A DNA stretch of 64,000 nucleotides. Origin: CAVPXC01 sp963709505 (lineage in GTDB: Bacteria; Chloroflexota; Anaerolineae; JAAEKA01). Both the position numbers and the translations under genes were made by a program. The notes under the pieces were generated by a model. The model ran no database searches and was not told where the DNA came from. It saw only the letters and a list, made by a program, of their open reading frames with translations. The stretch spans positions 1 to 64,000 of the forward strand of contig CAVPXC010000013.1 in assembly GCA_963709505.1 (NCBI GenBank). The letters run 5' to 3'. Below, piece after piece: positions 26,688 through 36,400 of the stretch (position 1 is its first letter; every line of letters begins with the position of its first letter).

Positions 26688-27491
26688 CTAACCGCGATTC
26701 TTTCTGAACAACCTTGCCAAGCCAGGCTTCTTGCCTGAAGCATGCTCCTGCACGACCGCCGTAATCAACATGAACGGCAGGTGCGCTACCTGTTGCCAGG
26801 CCCCGGACATCCTACTCGCCTGGAACTCGAACTTGTCGAGCAACTTCTGTTCGTAGCCGGTGAGCGGTAGGCCGCGCAACATATCAAATCGTGCACCTAC
26901 AGGCGGTATCATCTCGTTGAACAGCTCGACCTGAACCTCGAAGCCCAGACGGGCCAGCGCGCCGGGCAGCTTGCGCCCGACCTGCGGATCGCCACCCGCG
27001 CGCTGCAGTCCGGCCGTCCACAGGTCTTTGATTGCGATCTCAGGTGGGTATTCGATCAACCCGCCATAGTCGGGCTCGATTGCCACCAACACGCCGCCGA
27101 CCTGAATCACGCGTCGTATCTCTGCCAGGGTGGACTCCAGCGGCATCCACAGCAGTGCTAACTGCGAAAACACGAAATCAAAACTGCCGTCGGCGAAGGG
27201 GAGCGCCCCGCTGTCGCCACATGCCGGACCTGAGGCTCTCAGGGCGGCTGGCGCTGTACGCAAGGCGTTGTAGTTGTGATCCAGCGCCACTACGCGACCC
27301 CCTGCCTGTGCGGCCAGCTCCTGCGTGACTATGCCGAAGCCGCAGCCAAGGTCAAGGACAGAGCGCCGGCTGGACAGGTCAGCCTGTTTGAGCAACCACG
27401 AGCGTGCCGGCGCAAGCCATTTAGATTGTTCCCGGATCAGCCGCATCGACGGCAAGTCCGCTTGTTCTGCCTTTGCTTGTTTGTCTGGCAT
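26688..27491 (-). CDS. Class I SAM-dependent methyltransferase
   Basis: A 267-aa Methyltransf_11-type enzyme: motif I VLDLGCGFGIVTQ, motif II VVALDHNY, post-motif GALPFADGSFDFVFSQLALL. The substrate is not evident. ATG 27491 follows AGGAGG by four bases; a longer reading would overlap the Cys-tail gene. It begins 13 bases after the stop of the membrane protein with the Cys-Ala tail, so the two are almost certainly cotranscribed. It could modify the same product as the SPASM-type proteins upstream. Confidence 0.85.
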   Translation of the reverse strand: MPDKQAKAEQADLPSMRLIREQSKWLAPARSWLLKQADLSSRRSVLDLGCGFGIVTQELAAQAGGRVVALDHNYNALRTAPAALRASGPACGDSGALPFADGSFDFVFSQLALLWMPLESTLAEIRRVIQVGGVLVAIEPDYGGLIEYPPEIAIKDLWTAGLQRAGGDPQVGRKLPGALARLGFEVQVELFNEMIPPVGARFDMLRGLPLTGYEQKLLDKFEFQASRMSGAWQQVAHLPFMLITAVVQEHASGKKPGLARLFRKNRG

Positions 27492-27504
27492 CGTACCTCC
27501 TAGA

Positions 27505-29415
27505 TCACCTGCCGCCGCCAGCACAGGCGCAGGCGCAAGCGCAGCCAGCGCAGGCGCATCCGCCACCACCGCCGCCGGATTTGCCGCTGCTCGACCCCAG
27601 TGCCTCGAAGACATTGCCGACGGTGCGATCGACGCCGCTTAGGTTGACATAACCGGTCTTGCTTGCCAGGGAAGGCAGCATGCTGGGCGAGATGGAAGTG
27701 GCCAGCGACGCCATCGTGTTCTCCGTCCAGCCGGCGAAACCGGCCGTCACATTGCTCACGCTGGGGGTGAAGGACGTGCCTCCACCGCTGGATGGCAGAC
27801 TAGGCGCGCTGCTGCTACCTCCCATTGGCCGCGTCCAACTTGGGTGATACGTGTAAGTGGGCGTATTGAACACTTGAGGGTAGCCGTCGTCCAACAGGAT
27901 CCATTCCGCGTCTCGGTCGAGTGCCTCGTCGCGCGCAGGGATGTCCCCGAGGGCCTTGGCCTGGTCCATGGCCTTCTTGACGATCGATCGGTAATACTCT
28001 TGGGTGTCGGACAGGTCGAAGCCCTTCATCCGGTTGGCAAGGCTGGTCAAGAACCACTCCATCGGTTCACCGAATTTGATCTCCTTGACTGGTGTGTCGG
28101 CGTGGCGCTCGAGTTCGTCCAAGAAGCGCTGCTCATAGCTCTGTAGGGTCACGCCGGCTTGCTGTGCTGCTCGCTGGCGCACATTGAAGCGATTCTTGGG
28201 TCCGCCTTTCATATCTATCGCGCGGTACCCATGGGCAACCTCTAGCACTAACGGTTCTTCTTTGATCTGGCGGACAACGCCTTTTTTCAGCAGGCCAAAG
28301 AAGATAAGCGTGAGGATTTTGTTGAGGGGCATATCCAGCAGCGCAGCAGCCTCTGGCGCCGTCAGGCCGCGCTTGATGCCGCCACCCTCGACCTGTGCGA
28401 TTGGCGGCAGATAGGGTATCTTACGCTTGCGAAGCGACTTCTGGGCCCAGACCGCCAGGGCGATCAACGGCAGGATGGCGGCGGGCAGGCTCAGCGGATA
28501 GCGCAAAAACAGATAGCCCAGGCCTACACATAGCACGAACCACAGCGAAAAGCCGGTGCCGCCGCTCAGCCGCAGGAAAAAGAAGGAGAAGAGTCCGAGA
28601 GCCAGGACGCCCAGGCCGAGCCACACGTTCGGGTGTTGTTCGAACCAGATGCTTGCCAGCTTCCAGACACTCATAGCCTGGATGTTCGTCATCACACGCT
28701 TAGGAAATGATAGGCCCACCAGGTGCGGCCCTGTCAGGCTAACGGCGGGAAAGTCCCAGACTGCAACCGCGCGGCCCTCGAACAATGCTTTGTTGCTGAA
28801 GGGTTCGTCCTGAAAGAGCAATTCGTCCGGGCTGACCCCTTCCGGCACGTGGATGGCGATCTGTAGGTTCGTTTCGCCCAGAACCGACTGCCCGTCAAAC
28901 CAGGTCGGCGTGATCTGCATCGAGGCATAGTCACGCTTAGTCACGTCTTGAAAGACCAGGTCGGGCACAAGGGTCTCGAAGTGCAGGATGCCGGACTGGC
29001 CGGGTGCGATCGCCTGGCCGTCCAGGTGGACTTCGACGCCCTGCTTCACGACTTCTGACGGGCGGATGTCGTTCAGAGCGGCTCCCTCGATCGATGCGCT
29101 CATGGTGTCGAGATCGTAGGCATTCGTCGGCATTCCAATATCAACGATGTCAATCGGATCACCGCTCGTGCTATTGTCGAACGTGATGTCGTAGACGATC
29201 TTTGCCGAGCCGTCCGGCTGGATGAAGACCTGCATCTGCATGAGGGGCACGGCAAATCGATAGGTCTGTGCTTGGATTGGCGCAGCTCCCAGAGCCAGAC
29301 CAAGCAGCACTACAGTCAGCAGAAGCAGCCGGCCAAGGCGCTCGAGAGGCGGCCGGCGAGAGTGGGGAGTCGCGCCGGTTCGGGAACGGAGGGAATGCTG
29401 GGCTTGAGCTTGCAT
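27505..29415 (-). CDS. DUF2207-like membrane protein with six-cysteine Cys-Ala C-terminal tail
   Basis: A 636-aa protein. A signal peptide (LLLLTVVLLGLALGAAPIQA) precedes a beta-rich extracytoplasmic domain of about 230 residues. Three membrane helices follow (LGLGVLALGLFSFFF; LWFVLCVGLGYLFL; ILPLIALAVWA), then a cytoplasmic part with a winged-helix-like stretch (LTAPEAAALLDMPLNKIL). The protein ends in a Ser/Gly-rich linker and the tail GGCACAGCACACACAGGGR, with Cys at about 620, 622, 625, 627, 629 and 631. This resembles DUF2207/TPM-associated proteins with Gly-Cys tails. Radical SAM/SPASM genes lie directly upstream (20-base gap) and a methyltransferase gene 13 bases downstream. The tail is a plausible modification substrate or metal site. 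ATG 29415 has GAGG six bases upstream. Confidence 0.82.
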   Translation of the reverse strand: MQAQAQHSLRSRTGATPHSRRPPLERLGRLLLLTVVLLGLALGAAPIQAQTYRFAVPLMQMQVFIQPDGSAKIVYDITFDNSTSGDPIDIVDIGMPTNAYDLDTMSASIEGAALNDIRPSEVVKQGVEVHLDGQAIAPGQSGILHFETLVPDLVFQDVTKRDYASMQITPTWFDGQSVLGETNLQIAIHVPEGVSPDELLFQDEPFSNKALFEGRAVAVWDFPAVSLTGPHLVGLSFPKRVMTNIQAMSVWKLASIWFEQHPNVWLGLGVLALGLFSFFFLRLSGGTGFSLWFVLCVGLGYLFLRYPLSLPAAILPLIALAVWAQKSLRKRKIPYLPPIAQVEGGGIKRGLTAPEAAALLDMPLNKILTLIFFGLLKKGVVRQIKEEPLVLEVAHGYRAIDMKGGPKNRFNVRQRAAQQAGVTLQSYEQRFLDELERHADTPVKEIKFGEPMEWFLTSLANRMKGFDLSDTQEYYRSIVKKAMDQAKALGDIPARDEALDRDAEWILLDDGYPQVFNTPTYTYHPSWTRPMGGSSSAPSLPSSGGGTSFTPSVSNVTAGFAGWTENTMASLATSISPSMLPSLASKTGYVNLSGVDRTVGNVFEALGSSSGKSGGGGGGCACAGCACACACAGGGR

Positions 29416-29435
29416 GATTGGCCTCGTCTTCTCGG

Positions 29436-30719
29436 TCAGGGCCTCGACCAGCCGGCCGGCTTGCGCGGGCAGTCGGCTGCGCAGATGGCCAGGCCGGGAC
29501 AGGTGGCGCAACGGGTGGGACTCTCAACGCGCTTACGGTACGATTGGAAGGCGTCGCTGTGCCAGATGGTTGGCCAGTCGTTTCGTATCAGATTGCCGGC
29601 CACACGTAGAGGGCCGCGCGGCGGTACTACGGAGCCATCAGATTCGACTCGCACCGCCAGGTCGCTTGAACAGCGGGGTCCCGAGCGGATTTGCTCGATC
29701 AGCGACTGGTTCTTATCACGCAGTACCGGTGGTTCCCACTGGTAGTGCACGTGGGCGCTGTCCGCAGCGTCCTCGATGAAGGACGCCATCTGCGGCATAG
29801 CCTGGGCTGGGATGGCGCCGCCGGGGTCGCTTTCGTCCTCGTCGGCGATGGCAAAGAACTTGGCATAGGGCACGTGCAGCGCCAGCAGCCGTTGCAACGT
29901 GGCCTCGATGCCGTCGAGAGTGACCTGGACCAGCGGCACATGGCCCACGTCGGCTAGCGCCAACGCCTGGGTGCGAGCAAAGAGCGCCTCGGCAGCAGCG
30001 TGATCGCCGGCGCCGAAGAAGCGGTCGTGCAGGGCGGCCTCCGCCGAAGCGTAGAACAGCGTGAGATGGTCAAGGCCCATGGCCACCAGGTCGTCGAGCA
30101 ACGTGCCGGCCGCCAGGTCGGTCGCCCGGCCGCTGACTCCACTGATGAGGCCAAGGCTCTGGGCTCGCTGTACCGCTGCCACAAGCCACACCGGATTGGG
30201 CGCCTCGGGCGCCAGGATCGTAACGTGCGGGATGTTGGCGTCCCACAGCCGGTCCAGGACCAGCACGAGTTTTCGAGGGTCCTCCAGAGGAATGCTGGCC
30301 TCGATCGGCGGCGCCAGACGGGTCTGGTTGGGGGAGAGAGTGGGATCCTCCAGGTTGAACACCGGGTATTGTCCGCCGGGATCGGCCAGGTTGCGCAATA
30401 GTCCCTTCACCTGGTCGATGTCGTCGCGCTGCTGCTCATACGGAATGTTCTTGAAACGGCTATCAAGGTCGGTCAGGAGGTGCGACTCAGATTGCCGTTC
30501 CAGCAGTCCTTTGGCGATCACGATTCCGCTGGCCGACAGCCGCGCTGCGGCTGTGGCGTTGGCGATCAGCATGCCGGCGCCGTCGTCGTCGACGCGTAGG
30601 TGGAAGCGCGTCACGCGGTCGGCTTCGACGTCAGTGAAATGATAGAGGCCTGGCCGGATCGCCTTTGGCGCCCGGCGAAACCTGGGGATGAACAATCTAT
30701 CGATAAGGTCGGGGCTCAT
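29436..30719 (-). CDS. Radical SAM/SPASM-like protein lacking the SAM-cluster cysteines
   Basis: A 427-aa protein similar in layout to its upstream neighbour: an N-terminal PqqD-like stretch (FHLRVDDDGAGMLIANATA), a TIM-barrel-like middle (LDRLWDANIPHVTILAPEAP), and a SPASM-type C-terminus with C404-x2-C407-x5-C413-x3-C417 plus an earlier Cys in SGPRCSSD. The CxxxCxxC motif that holds the SAM-binding 4Fe-4S cluster is absent; the corresponding stretch reads LAPPIEASIPLEDPRK. It is therefore probably a partner or pseudoenzyme rather than an active radical enzyme. ATG 30719 follows GAGGAG; the stop is 20 bases before the Cys-tail gene. Confidence 0.8.
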   Translation of the reverse strand: MSPDLIDRLFIPRFRRAPKAIRPGLYHFTDVEADRVTRFHLRVDDDGAGMLIANATAAARLSASGIVIAKGLLERQSESHLLTDLDSRFKNIPYEQQRDDIDQVKGLLRNLADPGGQYPVFNLEDPTLSPNQTRLAPPIEASIPLEDPRKLVLVLDRLWDANIPHVTILAPEAPNPVWLVAAVQRAQSLGLISGVSGRATDLAAGTLLDDLVAMGLDHLTLFYASAEAALHDRFFGAGDHAAAEALFARTQALALADVGHVPLVQVTLDGIEATLQRLLALHVPYAKFFAIADEDESDPGGAIPAQAMPQMASFIEDAADSAHVHYQWEPPVLRDKNQSLIEQIRSGPRCSSDLAVRVESDGSVVPPRGPLRVAGNLIRNDWPTIWHSDAFQSYRKRVESPTRCATCPGLAICAADCPRKPAGWSRP

Positions 30720-30743
30720 GGGTTGCTCCTCGCGGCGCTCACG

Positions 30744-32304
30744 CTATACGACTCCGCTGCCGCGTCGGATCGGGTTGGTCAGACTGGCGTTGGGAAGGAA
30801 ACCATCCAACACCAGTGGAATTGGTTCAGAAGCGGGCGCGCTGGCGTGGCCGTTACCGGTGTTACAGCCGGTGCAGCCGATGGCTTGTGCATCCTCGGCC
30901 AGACGGATACCGTCCCGCGCCTCGCGCTCGAATTCGACAGCCACCGCCGCACAGGGGGAGATCGGGGCAGTCCCAGCATTTTTGAGGCAGTCCGGCCCAG
31001 CGGGGATCGTCGACGCGCTCGCGGAAGGAGCGAAACAGTTCGCCGCGCCAGATCGATTCCCACGGGTCGTGCAGGATATTGCCGGCTGTGACATAATACG
31101 ATTGGCAGGGCAGCACGTCGCCGTTGGGCTCGATGCAGAGTGAATACTCGCCCGCGTTGCAGCGTTTGGCGCCCAGCTCCAGCTCCACCGGCGACATGCG
31201 GCAGTATTCGGTGGGTGTGTACCACAGGAAGCGCATGCCGAGCCGGTCGGCTTGATCGCGTACTCGGATCAGCAAGCCGGGCATCTGTTCCTCCGGGATG
31301 GCAGTGGGGGTTGCGAACCCTCCGCCGGAGTAGATCATGCCGTTCATGGCGAAGGTGCGGATGCCCAGTGCATACAGAAAATCGACGATCTCCTCGGCGT
31401 GATCCATGTTGGGTCGCATCAGGGTCGTGTTGGTGATGGTGTGCAGCCGGCTGTTGAGGGCGTTCTCGATGCCTTTGACGGTCTGTTCGAAGGAACGCGC
31501 GCCCATCATGGCGTCGTGAACCTGTGCCCGGCACGAGCCAAGCGTAATTTGCACGTGGTTGAGGCCGGCGTCGGCCAGCTCGCCGGCGTAGGGTGCGTGC
31601 GCAAGCCGCCGGCCGTTGGTGTTCAGTCCCACGACGTGGCCCAAGCGGTCGGCATAGCGGATGATCTCGAGCAGGTCGGGGTGTAAAGTCGCTTCGCCCC
31701 CGGTTAGGATCAGGTGGGGCACACCGGCTTCGTGTAGTCGATTAACTACCTCGAACCACTGCAGCTTGTTCAGCGAGGCCATCGGGTAGCGACTCGGCTC
31801 GTTGTAGCAGTGCGGGCAGGCGTTGTTGCAGCCGTAGGTCAGCGCCAGGTCCGCTTTGTAGGGTGCGTGGATGGCGGTGCTAAACAGGGCGGCACGCGGC
31901 AGATCCGGCAGGGCGCAGGTGGGGCAACCAGCGTCGTGGCTGCGCATCACCTCGACCAGCCGGTAGATTTCCGCGGCCTCTCCGGCGATCTGTTGGCGGG
32001 TGGCGCCGTGGGTGCGGGTAGAGAGCGACGTTGCGGCCTGGGTCAAGGGCACGCCGTCCAGCGCCATCTTGGCCATGTCCGTAGCCGTGGCGTTGAGGTG
32101 GACGACATCGGTGACGTCGCGGAACAGTACCCCCGATCCGTCGTGCTCGACGCGCAGGTGCAGACGCATCTGGCCGCCTTCGAGGGAGATACGGTAGGTG
32201 ACCAAGCCCGGCTGAGGCGGGGCAGTAGGGGCCAAGGCGCCGCGCGCCAGGTGGGTCGACGTGCTGAGTCCCTGCCGGGCGCGTTGCGCTAGATCGCGCA
32301 GCAT
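30744..32304 (-). CDS. Radical SAM/SPASM enzyme with N-terminal PqqD-like domain (one frameshift)
   Basis: About 520 aa after repair. Residues 45-105 form a PqqD/RRE-like unit (LHLRVEHDGSGVLFRDVT); the radical SAM core has C159-x3-C163-x2-C166 (YGCNNACPHCYNEP) and the GGEATLHPDL SAM-binding loop. The SPASM part includes AKRCNAGEYSLCIEPNGD and KCWDCPDLPLCGGGC. After a break near 30940 the frame continues DGIRLAEDAQAIGCTGC to a stop at 30744. ATG 32304 overlaps the stop of the preceding gene (TGATG), so translation is coupled. Such enzymes install thioether or C-C crosslinks in peptides; the likely target is the Cys-Ala tail encoded two genes downstream. Confidence 0.87.
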
Positions 32305-32645
32305 CACCACTTCGGCTCCTCCTCGAACTGATAGGTTGATCCGCAATTGGGGCAGCTGATGAAGATCGCACCGGCCTTGACGTCAATCAATTCCTTGCTC
32401 AACGGGGCGCCGCATACCTTGCACTTCATACCTTCGAGGTTGACGTCGCCGCTCAGGTCGATCTTTTGGACCACGGTGTTCTGCGTGACCTGAGGCTTGG
32501 CGCGGAAGAGATACACCACCGCGCCGGCCGCAGCAAGCAGCACAACGCCAATAATCAAGCGTGCGGGTTGGCCTTGGGATCCCACCAGAAAGATGAAGCC
32601 AAGCGCACCAAGGATTACAGCGAGGAAGTACGAGAGGATTTTCAT
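32304..32645 (-). CDS. Small membrane protein with zinc ribbon
   Basis: A 113-aa protein: two hydrophobic helices (ILSYFLAVILGALGFIFLV; LIIGVVLLAAAGAVVYLF), then a C-terminal zinc ribbon MKCKVCGAPL ... ISCPNCGSTY (two CxxC pairs). First gene of the minus-strand unit and translationally coupled to the radical SAM enzyme by a TGATG overlap. It may tether the modification machinery at the membrane where the Cys-tail protein sits. No named family recognised. Confidence 0.8.
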   Translation of the reverse strand: MKILSYFLAVILGALGFIFLVGSQGQPARLIIGVVLLAAAGAVVYLFRAKPQVTQNTVVQKIDLSGDVNLEGMKCKVCGAPLSKELIDVKAGAIFISCPNCGSTYQFEEEPKW

Positions 32646-32939
32646 AACAACTCCGCAATGGGCTTTACCAGGTGGTGGAGCGGGTCGAGGTCGGCACTTT
32701 CCATGCTATTTTGCGCTATCTTTGCACATTTGTCAACGATGTCGCGCAGGCGGCGCATTTTACGGTGGTCCTGGATCCCTTCGGCTGCCTCAGGGCAAGC
32801 TCTTCGGGTTTCTCGCCCTTGAACCAGTTGCCGGTTCGAGTAGATGTTACTCTTTCCCAGGTGCGGGTTTGACAAGGGAAACATGAAGGGTCTAATACTT
32901 GATCAGCCAGCCAATCACCAGTTTCGTTGAAGAATTCGG
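32646..32939. other. Intergenic region between divergent operons
   Basis: Contains the minus-strand promoter at 32708-32736 and a short CCTGAGGCAGCCGAAGGG-type stretch near 32776-32796 (minus strand) that resembles a dispersed intergenic repeat. No gene is supported here. Confidence 0.5.
32708..32736 (-). promoter_or_regulatory. Sigma-70-like promoter of the radical SAM unit
   Basis: Minus strand TTGACA (32736-32731), 17 bp, CAAAAT (32713-32708), about 65 bases upstream of the zinc-ribbon gene. Confidence 0.6.
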
Positions 32940-32968
32940 TTGACTTCCGCGGCAATCTGTGGTAGAGT
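32940..32968 (+). promoter_or_regulatory. Sigma-70-like promoter of ileS
   Basis: TTGACT (32940-32945), 17 bp ending in TGG, TAGAGT (32963-32968). Transcription would begin near 32975, at the start of the T-box leader. Confidence 0.65.
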
Positions 32969-32993
32969 GACACTCACAATCAAATCAGCACCC

Positions 32994-33380
32994 AATAGCG
33001 ATGATGGAGACGAGTAGGCAGGTCAGTGCCTCTTTGCAGCGAGCCTGGGATGGTGAAAGCCGGGCGAGGCAAGCCAGCCGAAAATCACTCCGGAGTTGCG
33101 CTCTGAACGGTAAGCGGTATTCGGTAATCAGTCATCGGTGATCAGAAATCGGAGCCACCGATCACCGATCACCGATCACCGATCACCGATCACCGATCAC
33201 CGATCACCGATCACCGATCACCTACTAAGAAGCGCCGGGCTCGTGGCCCGTTACCAACACGGGGATGTTATTGCATCTCACCGAGTGGGTGGCCTGCTGC
33301 CATCGGGCAGAGCGTCGCCAACCGGGGTGGTATCGCGGGAACCGTATGGCTCTCGTCCCCAGTGGGACGAGAGCTTTTTT
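32994..33380 (+). promoter_or_regulatory. T-box leader controlling ileS
   Basis: Stem I blocks are visible: GATGGAGACGAGTAG, GCGAGCCTGGGATGGTGAAA and GCCGGG. A candidate specifier is ATC (33084-33086, Ile codon) in CCGAAAATCACTCC. The T-box core AACCGGGGTGGTATCGCGGG (33320-33339) offers TGGT at 33328-33331 to the ACCA end of uncharged tRNA-Ile. It is followed by the terminator GCTCTCGTCCC / GGGACGAGAGC (33349-33359 with 33364-33374) and six T. A nine-copy heptamer repeat interrupts the leader between stem I and the antiterminator. Confidence 0.9.
33160..33222 (+). repeat. (GATCACC)9 heptamer tandem repeat inside the T-box leader
   Basis: Nine exact head-to-tail copies of GATCACC from 33160 to 33222, preceded by diverged and inverted copies (ATCGGTGATCAG at 33134-33145). 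Confidence 0.95.
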
Positions 33381-33406
33381 GTTTGCATAGTATTCGCGAG
33401 GTAATT

Positions 33407-36400
33407 ATGTTTAATCCAGTTTCGACCAAGACCGACTTCGTCAAACAGGAGCACGAGGTGCTCGACTTCTGGCGCACGAGTCAAGCCTTCCAAAAACTCT
33501 GGGCCAAGAACAAAGGCAACCCGCGCTGGTCGTTCGTCGATGGGCCGATCACGGCCAACGGCCCGATGGGCGTCCACCACGCCTGGGGCCGGACGTACAA
33601 GGATCTCTACCAACGTCTTCATGCCATGCAGGGCTATGACCTGCGCTACCAGAACGGTTTCGACTGCCAAGGCCTCTGGGTCGAGGTGCTCGTCGAAAAG
33701 GAGAAGGGCTTCACCTCCAAACGCGACATCGAGCGCATGGGCCTGGCCGATTTCGTAAACGTCTGCAAGCAGCGCGTGCTCAACTTCGCCGCGATCCAGA
33801 CCGAGCAGTCGATCCGCTTGGGCTATTGGATGGACTGGAACGACCCTGACACGCTGCGTTTCCTGCGCGACAAGCTTGAGGAGGATCCGAACCAGTTCGT
33901 GACCATAGCAGGTCCGTTGGGTCCGGTGAGCGGCACCGCCGAGATGCTCGTCGGCAGGCTTGGCATGCCAGAGCTGGGCGGCTCCTACTTTACTTTTGCC
34001 AACGAGAACAACTACCAAATCTGGGCCTTCCTCAAGAAGTGCTGGGAGAAGGGCTGGTTGTACGAAGGCACGGATGTCATGCCCTGGTGCGACCGCTGCG
34101 GCACCGGCATCAGCCAACACGAGATCGTCACCGACGGCTACGAGGAGATCACCCATACCTCGATCTACGCACGCTTCCCGTTGGTGGATGCCGAGGGTCA
34201 GCCACACGTCGACACCGCGACCGGTCTGCGCGAGGCACTGCTGGTGTGGACCACTACGCCCTGGACTTTGACGAGCAACGTGGCTGCGGCGGTTGGGCCG
34301 GAGCTGGACTACGTCAAAGTGCAGCAGGATGACTGGGTCTACTACCTGGGTAGAGGCGCCATGAAGCGAGCCATGCCTGGCCCAGTGACGGTGCTGGCTG
34401 AACTTAAGGGCAAAGATATGCTGGGCTGGGGATACACGGGCCCGTTCGACGAGCTACCGGCGGTGCAGGATGCCTTCCAGCAGGTGGACTATCGGCATAG
34501 AGTCATCGGTTGGAAGGACGTGGGCGAAGAAGAAGGCACAGGGATCGTCCACATCGCCCCTGGCTGCGGAGCGGAGGACTTCGGGCTCAGTAAGCAGGTC
34601 AATCTGCCGGTGGTGGCGCCGCTCGACGAGGCCGGTACCTACCTGGACGGGTTCGACTGGCTGACCGGCCTCAACGTGCACGATGTAGCGCCTCTGATCT
34701 TCGAAAGCATCGAGAGCAAGGGACTGGTTTACCGGCTGGAGCAATACACCCACCGCTACCCGGTCTGCTGGCGCTGCAAAACCGAGCTGATCTTCCGTCT
34801 GGTGGACGAATGGTTCATTAGCATGGGCGAAGTCTATGACAAGCCGCGCAGCGAGTTGACACCGGAGGAGGTCGATCGCAGTCTGCGCTACCAGATCATG
34901 GATGTGGTGGATCAGATCCGCTGGATTCCATCGTTTGGCTATGAGCGCGAGCTGGACTGGTTGCGCAACATGCACGACTGGATGATCAGCAAAAAGCGGT
35001 ACTGGGGCTTGGCGCTGCCGATTTGGGTGTGCGAGAATGAGAGCTGCAAGCACTTCCACGTCGCCGGCTCCGAGGATGAGCTCGAGGAGTTGGCCGTGGA
35101 GGGTTGGAGCCAGTTCGAGGGCCACACGCCGCACCGTCCGTACATCGACGCCGTGAAGATCGCCTGCCCGAAGTGCGGCGGCACGGCCAAGCGCATCGCC
35201 GACGTAGGCAACCCTTGGCTGGACGCTGGCATCGTGACTTTCAGCACCCTGGGTTATCGCAGCGACCCCGAGTATCTGGCGCAAGTGGTTTCCGGCTGAC
35301 CTGATCACCGAGAGCTTTCCGGGCCAGTTCCGCAACTGGTTTTACAGCGTGTTGGCCATGGGCACAGTGATGGAGCGCCGGCCGCCCTTCCTGACCAACT
35401 TCAGCTATGCCCTCCTGGTGGACGAGGCCGGCCGGCCGATGCATAAGAGCTCGGGTAACATGGTCGACTTCCACGACGGCGCCGAGCGGATCGGCGTGGA
35501 CGTCATGCGCTGGATGTTTCTCGATCACAAGCCGGAGGTCAACCTGCTCTTCGGTTACCACAAAGCCGACGAAACGCGCCGCCGCTTCCATATCCCGCTA
35601 TGGAACGTCTATAGCTTCTTTGTAACTTATGCCAATCTGACTCCGGAATGGCGGCCGGCGACCTGGGTGCTTTGGAGTCCGGTTGACACGGAGCTATCGA
35701 GACAGGGAAACTCACCCACCAATCTACCCATCTACCCATCTACCAATTCCGACCTCCTGATGGACCAGTGGATCGTCGGGCGCTTGCAGCAGGTGATCGA
35801 GCGCGTAACCACCAGTCTAGCGGACTACGACGCGGAGAATGCCACGATGGGGTGCGAGGCCTTTCTGGACGATCTCAGCAACTGGTACGTGCGGCGGAGC
35901 CGTCGACGCTTCTGGGATGGCGACATGGCGGCGCTCGACACCTTGTATTATGTGTTAGTGACCTTCGCGCGGGTTTTGGCGCCGATGTTGCCGTTCATGA
36001 CCGAGGTGATCTATCAGAACCTGGTTCGCAGTGCTTTTGCCGACGCACCGGAAAGCGTGCATCATACCGGCTGGCCCGCGGCCAACCCTGGATTGATGGA
36101 TGAGAAGCTTCTCGTCGACATGGACCTTGCGCGAGCGGTTGTCAGCCTGGGGCATGCTGACAGGGTGGCGGCCAACATCAAGGTGCGCCAGCCGCTAGCC
36201 GACATCAAGGTGGTGGCCGCCGGCAAGGCCGACAGCCTCGTGCGCTTCGCCGCGCTCATCGCCGAAGAGTTGAACGTCAAATCCGTGCTGTTGGCTGAAG
36301 GCGAGGCTGAGCTAGTACAATATCGCATCCTGCCGTTCAACAAGACGCTCGGTCCGCGCTTCGGTAAGGACTTTCCGGCGGTTCGTAAGGCGCTGAGCGA

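Noticed and set aside
32642..32884. 80-codon minus-strand reading upstream of the zinc-ribbon gene
   Set aside because: It spans the operon promoter and a dispersed-repeat-like segment, and has no family resemblance.
33160..33222. Regular repeat considered as a CRISPR array
   Set aside because: Seven-base units are head to tail with no spacers; it is a simple tandem repeat inside the T-box leader.
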